Positions 15,214 to 22,675 of a stretch of 26,231 nt of DNA are shown here, in pieces. This stretch comes from SFLA01 sp045533895 (GTDB lineage Bacteria; Bacillota; Clostridia; Oscillospirales; CAG-382). Below the pieces are notes generated by a model. It ran no database searches. It was given only the letters and a program-made list of their open reading frames with translations, and was not told the DNA's origin. How positions within the stretch are numbered: the stretch's first letter is position 1; each line of letters opens with the position of its first letter. The stretch is from contig JAZSIT010000047.1 of the NCBI GenBank assembly GCA_045533895.1, positions 1-26,231 on the forward strand, given 5' to 3'. The translations under genes and the position numbers were made by a program.

Positions 15214-16638
15214 TTACTCTTTACCGTTCCAGCAATAGGTACACAAATCGCACTCGGGCAGACCTATTGCCTTAATTATTCCGTCCAGTGACTGGAAATC
15301 CAGCGAGGAGAACTTGAATCTCTCGCAAATGGTATTGCGGAGCTTCTTTCCTCTTTCGGTAGAAGAATCAACATATTCGTCGAGATGGTTGAGCCCTTCC
15401 TCGCCCTCCAGTTCAACTATGGTGCGCCGTGCAATCAGCTCCATCTCGTTTCTGCCTCTTGAGAAATTAAGATATTTACAGTTGAACATTATGGGAGGGC
15501 ACGCGCTTCTCATGTGAACTTCCTTGGCGCCGTTATCGTAAAGAAAATCCACCGTTTCTTTAAGCTGTGTTCCTCTTACTATAGAATCGTCCACAAACAA
15601 AAGCTTTTTGTCTTTAATCAGCTCGGGAACGGGTATCTGCTTCATTTTTGCAATGCGGTTTCTGTCCACCTGCTTTGCGGGAGTAAAGCTTCTTTGCCAT
15701 GTGGGAGTGTATTTAATAAAAGGACGGGCAAAGGGGGCTGAACTCTTGTTTGCATATCCTATTGCGTGGGGAATACCCGAATCCGGCATACCGCTTACGT
15801 AATCCAGATCCTGAGCAACACCGCACGCTTTGTCATATTCAGCCATTATCTCGCCGTTGCGGTAACGCATAAGCTCTACGTTTACTCCCTCGTAATTAGA
15901 GGATGAGTATCCGTAATAGGACCAAAGAAAAGCGCATATCTTTAATTTTTTGCCCGGCTTTGCAAGACAGGTAAGACTGTCGCAGGTAATTTCAACAATT
16001 TCGCCGGGGCCCAGCTCCTTCTCGTCCTCATATCCCAATTTTTGGTATGCAAAGGATTCAAAGGAAACGCAATATCCGCCCTCGTTTTTTCCAATAAGGA
16101 CGGGAGTTCTGCCCAGCTTGTCTCTGGCGGCTATAATAGAACCGTCGTCTTTGAGTATAAGCAGTGAAAGACTTCCTTCGATTTCATTTTGAACAAACTT
16201 TATTCCCTCAACAAAATCGCCTTTTCGGCTTATAAGCGCGGCGGCAAGGTCGGTAGAATTTACCGCGCCGCCGGTCATTGCGTTAAAATGTCCGCTGCTT
16301 TCGTTAAAATATTTTTCAATAAGCACATCTGAATTGTTTATTATACCAACAGTGCAAATGGCGAATTTGCCCAATGCGGAACGTATAAGAAGAGGCTGCG
16401 GGTCGCTGTCGCTTATACAGCCGATAGCGGACGTACCCGTCATCTCCTCAAAAATATGCTCGAACTTGGTTCTGAAAGGCGAGTTCTCGATATTGTGAAT
16501 ATCTCTCTGTAAGCCCTTAACGGGGTCGTATGCCGCCATTCCTCCGCGGCGAGTGCCCAGATGTGAATGATAATCCGTGCCGAAGAATACGTCTTCGATT
16601 GCGTCGTGCTTGCAGGCGGCGCCGAAAAATCCACCCAT
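15214..16638 (-). CDS. purF: PurF-like amidophosphoribosyltransferase with degenerate glutaminase domain
   Basis: Expected to make phosphoribosylamine from PRPP. The phosphoribosyltransferase half is intact, with the PRPP loop LFVDDSIVRGT at 347-357. Candidate Fe-S ligands of the Bacillus type are present: Cys235 (ICAF), Cys387 (FNCKY), and Cys466 and Cys469 (CTYCWNGK). The N-terminal half is aberrant. It begins MGGFFGAAC, with Gly where the mature N-terminal nucleophile Cys is expected (compare ECGVFG). The usual HVRYxT and NGNLVN substrate-binding segments read CISDSD and GIINNSD. The start is well set by GAGAGG upstream. It lies 31 bases after purE. It may use free ammonia, a partner glutaminase, or Cys9; a second canonical PurF elsewhere cannot be excluded. 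Confidence 0.85.
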   Translation of the reverse strand: MGGFFGAACKHDAIEDVFFGTDYHSHLGTRRGGMAAYDPVKGLQRDIHNIENSPFRTKFEHIFEEMTGTSAIGCISDSDPQPLLIRSALGKFAICTVGIINNSDVLIEKYFNESSGHFNAMTGGAVNSTDLAAALISRKGDFVEGIKFVQNEIEGSLSLLILKDDGSIIAARDKLGRTPVLIGKNEGGYCVSFESFAYQKLGYEDEKELGPGEIVEITCDSLTCLAKPGKKLKICAFLWSYYGYSSSNYEGVNVELMRYRNGEIMAEYDKACGVAQDLDYVSGMPDSGIPHAIGYANKSSAPFARPFIKYTPTWQRSFTPAKQVDRNRIAKMKQIPVPELIKDKKLLFVDDSIVRGTQLKETVDFLYDNGAKEVHMRSACPPIMFNCKYLNFSRGRNEMELIARRTIVELEGEEGLNHLDEYVDSSTERGKKLRNTICERFKFSSLDFQSLDGIIKAIGLPECDLCTYCWNGKE

Positions 16639-16669
16639 ATATGTATACCTCTCTGTTTGCTGAAAATGT

Positions 16670-17152
16670 TTATGCGTTTAACGCCGCGTCTTTAGCCAAT
16701 ACTTTTTCCGCATCGGCGCGTCTCTTTGCGTCCAGCTTTGCGGCAAGTTCATCGTCGGAAAGAGCTATCATCTGTGCGGCAAGAAGTGCGGCGTTTACCG
16801 CGCCGTCAACCGCTACCGTAGCAACGGGAATTCCGGAGGGCATCTGTACCGTGGAAAGAAGTGCGTCAAGACCGTTAAACTTTCCGCCGCCGATAGGGAT
16901 ACCGATAACGGGCAAAGTAGTTGCGGCGGCAACCGCACCTGCAAGGTGAGCTGCCATACCTGCGGCGCATATCATTACGCCGTATCCGTTTTCACGGGCT
17001 TCCGTAGCAAACACACGTACCTGCTCCGGCGTTCTGTGCGCCGATAACACGCGCATGGTATAGGGTATTCCCAAAGCCTTAAGGGTATCTGCGGCTTTGG
17101 ATACTACAGGCATATCGCTGTCGCTTCCCATTATGATTGCAACTTTTTTCAT
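16670..17152 (-). CDS. purE: N5-carboxyaminoimidazole ribonucleotide mutase / AIR carboxylase
   Basis: Catalyses formation of CAIR, step six of the pathway. The 160-residue protein shows the family loop MGSDSDMPV near the N-terminus and SAHRTPEQ (about residues 41-48), both of which contact the nucleotide. The rest is the compact Ala/Gly-rich flavodoxin-like fold with GMAAHLAGAVAA and PVIGIPIGGG. It is the first gene of the operon, with GGAGG about 11 bases before the ATG, and it follows the ZTP riboswitch. No purK is present in the window, so I cannot tell whether it acts on N5-CAIR (class I) or directly on AIR and CO2 (class II). Confidence 0.96.
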   Translation of the reverse strand: MKKVAIIMGSDSDMPVVSKAADTLKALGIPYTMRVLSAHRTPEQVRVFATEARENGYGVMICAAGMAAHLAGAVAAATTLPVIGIPIGGGKFNGLDALLSTVQMPSGIPVATVAVDGAVNAALLAAQMIALSDDELAAKLDAKRRADAEKVLAKDAALNA

Positions 17153-17181
17153 AAAACAATGCTCCTCCGAAAAAGAAAATT

Positions 17182-17202
17182 AAAAAAAGGCATACCTCTG
17201 CC
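17182..17202 (-). terminator. Putative riboswitch expression-platform terminator
   Basis: On the minus strand, GGCA (17199-17202) and TGCC (17189-17192) can pair around GAGGTA and are followed by seven T residues. The 4-bp stem is weak alone. The same TGCCT can also pair with GGGCA at the 3' end of the aptamer, which would couple ligand binding to termination. The pairing scheme is inferred. Confidence 0.45.
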
Positions 17203-17221
17203 AATGAATTAATCACGCTTC

Positions 17222-17298
17222 GGCTGCCCAGACGGTCGGCTTTTATTTCGCCTTGCTCCCTTGCGTTGTTTCGCAAAAATCCGTCAGTAACAAAGCGA
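17222..17298 (-). ncRNA. ZTP (pfl) riboswitch aptamer
   Basis: The minus-strand leader of purE contains the conserved pieces of the pfl/ZTP riboswitch in order: GUUACUGACGG; a hairpin UUGCG-AAACAA-CGCAA; the invariant-type GGGAGC; a second hairpin GGC-GAAAUAAAA-GCC; and the 3' block CCGUCUGGGCAG. GACGG pairs with CCGUC to close P1. These riboswitches bind ZTP/ZMP, which accumulates when 10-formyl-THF is short, and turn on purine and one-carbon genes. Here it controls an operon with the AICAR transformylase, PurN and Fhs, a perfect functional fit. The predicted transcription start (near 17308) lies just upstream of the aptamer. Confidence 0.92.
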
Positions 17299-17314
17299 TG
17301 TCCAATACGGACAT

Positions 17315-17343
17315 ATAATAACATATATTGTAGAAAAAGTAAA
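17315..17343 (-). promoter_or_regulatory. Candidate purE operon promoter
   Basis: On the minus strand TTTACT (17338-17343) and TATTAT (17315-17320) are spaced by 17 bases. The implied start near 17308 is about 10 bases before the riboswitch aptamer, which is the expected arrangement and supports the call. Both boxes are imperfect. Confidence 0.6.
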
Positions 17344-17428
17344 TAGTCCGTGCTTTGTTTTTCTGACGAATTTTGATATTTTTTAGCGCCGTCTTTTTTT
17401 ATTTTTCACAAAAAACCGTTTTTTGCAG

Positions 17429-17461
17429 GTATAAATATCCTTTCGGAGCTTTTATTTATAC
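17429..17461. repeat. Inverted repeat between the divergent pur and liv promoters
   Basis: GTATAAATA (17429-17437) and TATTTATAC (17453-17461) are exact reverse complements around a 15-base centre. It lies in the AT-rich gap between the two divergent operons, upstream of both promoters. It could be an operator for livK or simply AT-rich palindromic DNA. Apart from this and the promoters I see nothing else in 17344-17530. Confidence 0.4.
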
Positions 17462-17532
17462 AAAAATGCGCACTTGTATTTAGGTTTTATGCGTGCTTGG
17501 ACGGGAAAAGTTAATTTTTTATTCAAAAAGGG

Positions 17533-17561
17533 TTGACAAAACACACTTTGAAGTATAAAAT
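17533..17561 (+). promoter_or_regulatory. livK promoter
   Basis: A perfect TTGACA (17533-17538) and TAAAAT (17556-17561) with 17-base spacing; TATAAA at 17554-17559 is an alternative -10 box. The start would be near 17568, giving a leader of about 40 bases before the livK ATG. Confidence 0.75.
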
Positions 17562-17608
17562 GGACTAACATTCATATTTTGCTTGTTAAACAGAAAGGAA
17601 AATTACTT

Positions 17609-18763
17609 ATGAAAAAAGCATTAAGAATTGCATGTGCGGTTCTGGCAACAGTTCTCTGTCTGCTTTGCTTTACCGCTTGTAGTGAAGCAAACTATACCGC
17701 AAACAATACCACTTACGTTGTCGGCGCTACCGGTCCTCTTACCGGCGATAACTCAGTTTACGGCGTTGCTGTTCAGCGCGGTGCTATGATCGCTCTTGAA
17801 GAGATCAACGCAGCCGGCGGTCTTAACGGCGTTCTCTTCTCTTTTGAGATGATCGACGACGTTGCTGCGGCTGATAAGGCTGCTACCGGTTACACCTCCC
17901 TTTTTGAAAAGGGTATGCAGGTTTCTCTCGGCAGCGTAACCTCCGGCTCCTGCGCTTCCTTTGGTGCAGAAGCTACCAACGACGGCGTTCTGTTTATGAC
18001 TCCCTCCGCATCCGCTGAGAACGTTATCGCTGTTGGCGAAAACGCTTTCCGTGTTTGCTTTGGTGATGCTCAGCAGGGTACCATCGCAGCTGAAAAGCTT
18101 ACCGCACAGTACACCAAGATCGGCGTTATCTATGATACCAGCGATCCTTACTCTGCAGGTATTTACGAAGCTTTTGAAGCAAAGATGACCGAGCTCGGCA
18201 AGGCAAAGGATACCGATTACTTCGTATACACCTTCACCAAGGAGACCAACAAGGACTTCTCCACTCAGGTTTCTGAGATCAAGGCTAAGGAATGCGACGT
18301 TCTCTTCCTCCCCTTCTATTACACCGAAGCAGCTCTCGTTTGCAAGAAGGCAGCTCAGCTTGAGTACAACGTTCCCGTTTTCGGTTGTGACGGTCTTGAC
18401 GGCATCAAGGGTCAGCTTGATGACACCGTTACCGCAGTTGTAAGCTACATCACTCCCTTTGACGTAAACAGCACCGATGCAAAGGTTAAATCCTTTGTTG
18501 ACGCTTTCCAGAAGAAGTACGGCGAAGCTCCCAACCAGTTCGCAGCAGACGGTTATGACGCTATGATGATCCTCTTCGAGGCTATGAAGCAGGCAGGCGT
18601 TAACGACGTTACCATTTCCGCTTCCGATCTGGCAGATCTTCTCCGTCCCGTTTTCACCGGCGGTTCCTTCAAGTATGACGGCGTTACCGGTAAGAATATG
18701 ACCTGGGGTACAGACGGTTCTTGTAACAAGGACGCTCAGGTTGTTATCGTTGACCGCGATTAA
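17609..18763 (+). CDS. livK: Branched-chain amino acid ABC transporter substrate-binding lipoprotein
   Basis: The extracellular receptor of the importer, tethered to the membrane. The protein has 384 residues from the ATG at 17609-17611, with AAAGGA upstream; a longer frame has no ribosome binding site. The signal peptide (MKKALRIACAVLATVL...) ends in a lipobox-like FTAC, with Cys24 as the lipidated residue. The mature part matches the periplasmic-binding fold type I of the LivJ/LivK family: VVGATGPLTGDNSVYGVA, GAMIALEEINAAGG and the hinge region YDTSDPYSAG. Codon choice is more biased (GTT, GCT, ATC, AAG, ACC) than in neighbouring genes, as expected for an abundant protein. Substrate could be Leu/Ile/Val or another amino acid or amide; sequence alone does not settle it. 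Confidence 0.93.
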   Translation: MKKALRIACAVLATVLCLLCFTACSEANYTANNTTYVVGATGPLTGDNSVYGVAVQRGAMIALEEINAAGGLNGVLFSFEMIDDVAAADKAATGYTSLFEKGMQVSLGSVTSGSCASFGAEATNDGVLFMTPSASAENVIAVGENAFRVCFGDAQQGTIAAEKLTAQYTKIGVIYDTSDPYSAGIYEAFEAKMTELGKAKDTDYFVYTFTKETNKDFSTQVSEIKAKECDVLFLPFYYTEAALVCKKAAQLEYNVPVFGCDGLDGIKGQLDDTVTAVVSYITPFDVNSTDAKVKSFVDAFQKKYGEAPNQFAADGYDAMMILFEAMKQAGVNDVTISASDLADLLRPVFTGGSFKYDGVTGKNMTWGTDGSCNKDAQVVIVDRD

Positions 18764-18785
18764 TAATTATTTATCGGAATTTTTT

Positions 18786-18823
18786 GCAGAAGGGCAAAGT
18801 TTTTAAGTGCTTTGCCTTTCTGC
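18786..18823 (+). promoter_or_regulatory. Intercistronic hairpin between livK and livH
   Basis: A 14-bp stem (18786-18799 with 18810-18823, one G-U pair) encloses a 10-base loop, followed only by a weak T-rich stretch. In binding-protein transporters such hairpins commonly protect or terminate most transcripts after the receptor gene, so that it outnumbers the permeases. That role is inferred from position. Confidence 0.65.
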
Positions 18824-18846
18824 GAGTTCTTGTTTTAGGAGTATTT

Positions 18847-19713
18847 ATGAATACACTTATCAACGGCCTGTGTTTGGGCGGTATATACGCACTTATCGCC
18901 TTGGGCTATACAATGGTATACGGCATTGCTAAAATGCTTAACTTCGCTCACGGCGATATTATAATGGTGGGTGCATATGCTGTTTTCACAACGCTTTACC
19001 TTATGAACCACCCCATTCCCGCAGTTATTGCGGCAATCATTATATGTACCGTTCTGGGTATCGTCACCGAGCGTGTGGCTTATCGTCCTCTTCGCGGCGC
19101 CTCCCCTCTGGCGGTGCTTATTACTGCTATCGGCGTAAGCTATCTGCTTCAGAGTATTGCTCAGCTTATCTACGGCGCAGGCACCCGCCCCGTTACTATC
19201 GGCAACTGGGGAGCAATAAAGATAACAGAGAGTGTGTCCATAAGTATTTCTTCCATCGTTACCTTGGCTATGTGCGTTATCATTATGGTGGCGCTTACTC
19301 TGTTTATTAATAAGACCAAGGCAGGCACGGCAATGCTGGCTGTATCCGAGGATAGGGCGGCGGCATCCCTTATGGGTATCAACGTAAACGCCATTATCAC
19401 TCTTACCTTTGCCATCGGCTCTGCGCTGGCGGCATTCGCATCCGTGTTCTATCTTATGCAGATACCTGCAGTCAGCCCCACTCTGGGTGCAATGCCCGGT
19501 ATAAAAGCCTTTACTGCGGCGGTAATCGGCGGTATCGGTTCTATCCCCGGTGCAATGGTAGGCGGAATTTTACTCGGCGTTATCGAGAAGGTATGCTCCA
19601 GTATCCCCGCTTTGTCTCCTTATACCACAGCAATCGAGTTCGGTCTGCTGGTGCTCATTCTTATGGTCCGTCCTACGGGACTTATGGGTAAGACCAGAAG
19701 GGAGAAGGTATAA
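18847..19713 (+). CDS. livH: Branched-chain amino acid ABC transporter permease, LivH type
   Basis: An inner-membrane permease subunit of 288 residues. The start chosen is ATG at 18847-18849 (MNTLINGLCLGGIYAL), with TTTAGGAG upstream; the longer frame runs back through the intercistronic hairpin. The N-terminal segment with ALIALGYTMVYGIAKMLNFAHGDI is the LivH hallmark. Several hydrophobic segments follow, and the cytoplasmic coupling region near FTAAVIGGIGSIPGAMVGG contacts the ATPases. It is followed one base later by livM, so the two permeases are probably translationally coupled and form a heterodimer. Confidence 0.95.
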   Translation: MNTLINGLCLGGIYALIALGYTMVYGIAKMLNFAHGDIIMVGAYAVFTTLYLMNHPIPAVIAAIIICTVLGIVTERVAYRPLRGASPLAVLITAIGVSYLLQSIAQLIYGAGTRPVTIGNWGAIKITESVSISISSIVTLAMCVIIMVALTLFINKTKAGTAMLAVSEDRAAASLMGINVNAIITLTFAIGSALAAFASVFYLMQIPAVSPTLGAMPGIKAFTAAVIGGIGSIPGAMVGGILLGVIEKVCSSIPALSPYTTAIEFGLLVLILMVRPTGLMGKTRREKV

Positions 19714-19714
19714 A

Positions 19715-20848
19715 ATGAAAAAATTCAAGCTTAAGCATTGGATAAATTATATCCTCATTCTCGCTCTGGCAGTTCCATTTTCCATCATCGCATTTACCGG
19801 CAGCGTAAAGGGCTCTACCGCACTTATGCTTACCCAGATCGCGTACAGTATAATCCTTGCAGTATCCTTGAATCTGGTCGTTGGCTTTTTGGGTGAGCTT
19901 TCACTGGGTCACGCGGGCTTTATGTGCGCAGGCGCGTATATCGGCTGCTTTACTGCAAATATGCTTCATTCCGTCATTCCCGATTCTACTGTTGTGTTGA
20001 TACTTTCAATGGTTGTCGGCGGACTTGCCGCGGCATTGTTCGGACTTATCATCGGTCTGCCCACACTTCGCCTTAAGGGTGACTATCTTGCAATCGTTAC
20101 CCTCGCATTCGGTGAGATAATCCGTACCGTTTTTATGAATCAGGAAATATTCGGCGGTGCGTTGGGACTTACCACCCGTAAATACGGCAAGACTCTGTTT
20201 GTAATCGCCTTCGTACTGGCGCTGTTTACCGTTTTTGTAACCCAGAATCTTATGAAGAGTAAGCACGGACGAGCTATTCAGGCTATCCGTGATAACGAGA
20301 TCGCCGCCCGTGCAATGGGCGTAAACGTAACCTATTATAAGCTGGCTGTTTTCGTTATCGCCGCATTTTTCGCAGGCGTTGCCGGCGTTATATACGGTCA
20401 TAACACCACCCCTGTAGATTACGGATTTTTCTCATTCAACTATTCGGTTGAGATATTGGTTATGGTAGTTCTGGGCGGTATGGGTAACATTACCGGCTCA
20501 ATACTTTCCGCAACACTTCTCACCTTTATAAACATTCAGCTTACCACCAAGCTTTCAGGCGACCTTGCGGCGCTTAAGTATCTTATTTATGCGCTCATTC
20601 TCATCGTTGCCGTTATCTGGAACAACGCACCTGCGCTTCGTAAGGTACGTGCAAGATTCAGCTTTCAGCGTCTTATGGAGTATCTTATCGTCAAATTCCG
20701 CGGTCACCGCATCAAGGAAGAGGGCGGTATGGAGGCTCCCTCTACCGCAGACTGGTCCAAGGTTCCCACAAAAATACCTATGGATGCATTGCTTTCCACA
20801 GATATTATCCCCGAAGAAAGCGTTAAACAGGAGGGCGATAAGAAATGA
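19715..20848 (+). CDS. livM: Branched-chain amino acid ABC transporter permease, LivM type
   Basis: The second permease subunit, 377 residues, with about nine hydrophobic segments. Characteristic stretches are LNLVVGFLGELSLGHAGFM, LRLKGDYLAIVTLAFGEI and the C-terminal coupling loop LVMVVLGGMGNITGSIL. A hydrophilic tail of about 65 residues, rich in charged residues (RGHRIKEEGGMEAPS...), follows the last membrane segment and is longer than I expect for many family members. The ribosome binding site lies within the end of livH. The stop overlaps the livG start by four bases (ATGA), indicating tight coupling. Confidence 0.95.
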   Translation: MKKFKLKHWINYILILALAVPFSIIAFTGSVKGSTALMLTQIAYSIILAVSLNLVVGFLGELSLGHAGFMCAGAYIGCFTANMLHSVIPDSTVVLILSMVVGGLAAALFGLIIGLPTLRLKGDYLAIVTLAFGEIIRTVFMNQEIFGGALGLTTRKYGKTLFVIAFVLALFTVFVTQNLMKSKHGRAIQAIRDNEIAARAMGVNVTYYKLAVFVIAAFFAGVAGVIYGHNTTPVDYGFFSFNYSVEILVMVVLGGMGNITGSILSATLLTFINIQLTTKLSGDLAALKYLIYALILIVAVIWNNAPALRKVRARFSFQRLMEYLIVKFRGHRIKEEGGMEAPSTADWSKVPTKIPMDALLSTDIIPEESVKQEGDKK

Positions 20849-21609
20849 GCGAATACGTACTTGAGACCCGCTCCCTCGGCATCTCCTTCGGAGGATTGAA
20901 GGCGGCGCAGGATATTAATCTTAAGATAAAGAAAAACCAGCTTTACGGACTTATCGGTCCCAACGGCGCAGGCAAGACCACCGTTTTCAACCTGCTCACC
21001 GGCGTTTACCGTCCTACCACCGGCACCTTCCTGCTTAACGGTGAGGAGCTTGTAGGCAAAACCCCTGCAGAGATCAACAAAAAGGGCATCGCCCGTACTT
21101 TCCAGAATATAAGACTTTTTTCAAATATGTCGGTTATCGACAACGTGCTTGTCGGTATGGGAAACAGCTCAAATTGTAATATTTTTGAGAGCATTTTCCG
21201 CTTGCCCCGTCATTTTTCCACAGAAAAACAGATGCGTGCCGCCGCAAGAGAATTGCTTCGCGTTTTCGGCTTGGATGATGAACGCCGTACCGTAGCATCA
21301 AATCTGCCTTACGGCTCCCAGCGCAGACTGGAAATGGCGCGTGCGCTGGCAACTAACCCCAAATTGCTTTTGCTTGATGAGCCTGCCGCAGGTATGAACC
21401 CGCAGGAGACCGCAGAGCTTACCGAGACTATCCGCCGTATCCGTGACGAGTTTGATATGACGGTGCTTCTTATCGAGCATGATATGAGCCTTGTTTCGGG
21501 TCTGTGCGATGAGCTTACCGTTCTTAACTTCGGCACAACGCTGGCGCAGGGCAGCACCGAAGAGGTGCTCCGCCATCCCGACGTAGTTAAGGCGTACCTT
21601 GGCGAATAA
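20845..21609 (+). CDS. livG: Branched-chain amino acid ABC transporter ATP-binding protein LivG
   Basis: One of two ATPase subunits that power the importer. In its 254 residues all ABC motifs are visible: Walker A GPNGAGKTT (about residues 36-44), Q-loop region ARTFQNIRLF, signature-like PYGSQRRLEMARAL, Walker B LLLLDEPAAGMNP and the switch histidine in LIEHDM. The signature reads YGSQRR rather than LSGGQ, which is usual for LivG. It begins with a four-base overlap with livM and is followed by livF 21 bases later. Confidence 0.96.
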   Translation: MSEYVLETRSLGISFGGLKAAQDINLKIKKNQLYGLIGPNGAGKTTVFNLLTGVYRPTTGTFLLNGEELVGKTPAEINKKGIARTFQNIRLFSNMSVIDNVLVGMGNSSNCNIFESIFRLPRHFSTEKQMRAAARELLRVFGLDDERRTVASNLPYGSQRRLEMARALATNPKLLLLDEPAAGMNPQETAELTETIRRIRDEFDMTVLLIEHDMSLVSGLCDELTVLNFGTTLAQGSTEEVLRHPDVVKAYLGE

Positions 21610-21630
21610 ACTGAAAGGAAACAAAGATAA

Positions 21631-22341
21631 ATGGCTTTACTTACAGTTGAAGATCTTGAAGTATCTTATGGGCTTATCCGCGCCATCCGCGGTGTTTCCT
21701 TTGAGGTAAATCAGGGCGAGATCGTGGCGCTTATCGGCGCAAACGGCGCAGGCAAGACCACTATAATGCATTCACTTTGCAACCTTATTCCCAAGGCAAA
21801 CGGCAAGGTTACCTACAACGGCAAGGATATAACTCATATTCCTCCTCACAAGCTGGTTCCTTTGGGAATGGCACAGGTACCGGAGGGACGTAGAATTTTC
21901 TGTGAGCTTACCGTTGCGGAAAACCTTAAAATGGGCGCCTATACCAGAAGTGACAAAGCGGAAAAAGAGCAGACTCTTTCGGAGATTTATGCTCGCTTTC
22001 CCATTCTTAAGGAGCGCTCCAGGCAGATCGCAGGCACCCTTTCCGGCGGTGAACAGCAGATGCTGGCAATGAGCCGTGCTCTTATGTCCAAGCCCTCCCT
22101 TATTTTGCTTGATGAACCCAGTATGGGTCTGTCTCCCTTGTACGTTAACACTATTTTCGATATGATAACCGAGATAAATAAAGCAGGCACCACCGTTTTG
22201 CTTGTTGAGCAGAACGCAAAAAAGGCGCTTTCCGTTGCAAACCGCGCATACGTGCTGGAAACGGGACTTATCGTACGCAGCGGCACCGGCGAGGAATTAC
22301 TTAATGATGAGGCGGTTATAAAAGCCTACCTCGGCGGTTAA
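21631..22341 (+). CDS. livF: Branched-chain amino acid ABC transporter ATP-binding protein LivF
   Basis: The partner ATPase, 236 residues, with Walker A GANGAGKTT, signature LSGGEQQMLAMSRAL, Walker B LILLDEPSMGLSP and LLVEQNA, where Gln/Asn replaces the switch His-Asp as is typical for LivF. AAAGGA precedes the ATG by about 11 bases. It is the last gene of the operon; two intrinsic terminators follow within 150 bases. Confidence 0.96.
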   Translation: MALLTVEDLEVSYGLIRAIRGVSFEVNQGEIVALIGANGAGKTTIMHSLCNLIPKANGKVTYNGKDITHIPPHKLVPLGMAQVPEGRRIFCELTVAENLKMGAYTRSDKAEKEQTLSEIYARFPILKERSRQIAGTLSGGEQQMLAMSRALMSKPSLILLDEPSMGLSPLYVNTIFDMITEINKAGTTVLLVEQNAKKALSVANRAYVLETGLIVRSGTGEELLNDEAVIKAYLGG

Positions 22342-22398
22342 TTCGGGCGTGTATCTTGGGTCAGACCAAAAACGCAAAAAATATAATACCGTATTTAG

Positions 22399-22440
22399 AA
22401 ATGTGAGAGGTTATAATATATCTCTCGCATTTTTGTTTTG
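22399..22440 (+). terminator. First terminator after livF
   Basis: AAATGTGAGAG (22399-22409) pairs with CTCTCGCATTT (22422-22432), 11 bp with one G-U, around a 12-base loop, followed by TTGTTTTG. Confidence 0.8.
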
Positions 22441-22449
22441 TAAATATGT

Positions 22450-22484
22450 AGGAATTTGTTTAACACAAATTCCTTTTTATTTTG
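22450..22484 (+). terminator. Second terminator after livF
   Basis: AGGAATTTGT (22450-22459) and ACAAATTCCT (22465-22474) form a perfect 10-bp stem with a 5-base loop, then TTTTATTTT. Together with the preceding hairpin it insulates the liv operon from the convergent peptidase gene. Confidence 0.85.
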
Positions 22485-22673
22485 CGTTTTCTACGCGTTT
22501 TTACTTCGCTAGCCGTAGACTACTACGCCACGCTCGTAAAACCCGCGTTCTGACCTCAACCTCCCCGCCCTCACTTCGCTGACGGTAGTTTTGTTTCATA
22601 TAATTTGTAGTTTTTGGTCTGCTGACCAAAAACTCCCATTATTTCTCATTTCTCATTTCTCATTTCTCATTTC
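22485..22673. other. Non-coding gap between liv operon and peptidase gene
   Basis: No gene is supported here. The gap contains two copies of a short motif, ACTTCGCTAGCCGTAG and ACTTCGCTGACGGTAG (about 22502 and 22573), which match at 13 of 16 positions. It also contains an 11-bp inverted repeat, AGTTTTTGGTC (22609-22619) with GACCAAAAACT (22624-22634). The latter lacks a following U-run, so it is not a classic terminator. Confidence 0.5.
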
Positions 22674-22675
22674 TC
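22641..22675. repeat. Heptanucleotide tandem repeat, five exact units
   Basis: Five exact ATTTCTC units in a row (GAGAAAT on the minus strand). The stop codon of the convergent peptidase gene lies within the last unit, so copy-number changes of the repeat alter sequence right at the gene end but leave the protein intact. Confidence 0.9.

Noticed and set aside
22609..22634. Intrinsic terminator for the liv operon or the peptidase gene
   Set aside because: The 11-bp inverted repeat is perfect but no U-run follows on either strand, and the two hairpins at 22399-22484 already serve the liv operon.
22641..22675. CRISPR-like array
   Set aside because: The units are 7 bases long, contiguous and without spacers, and no cas genes are present.
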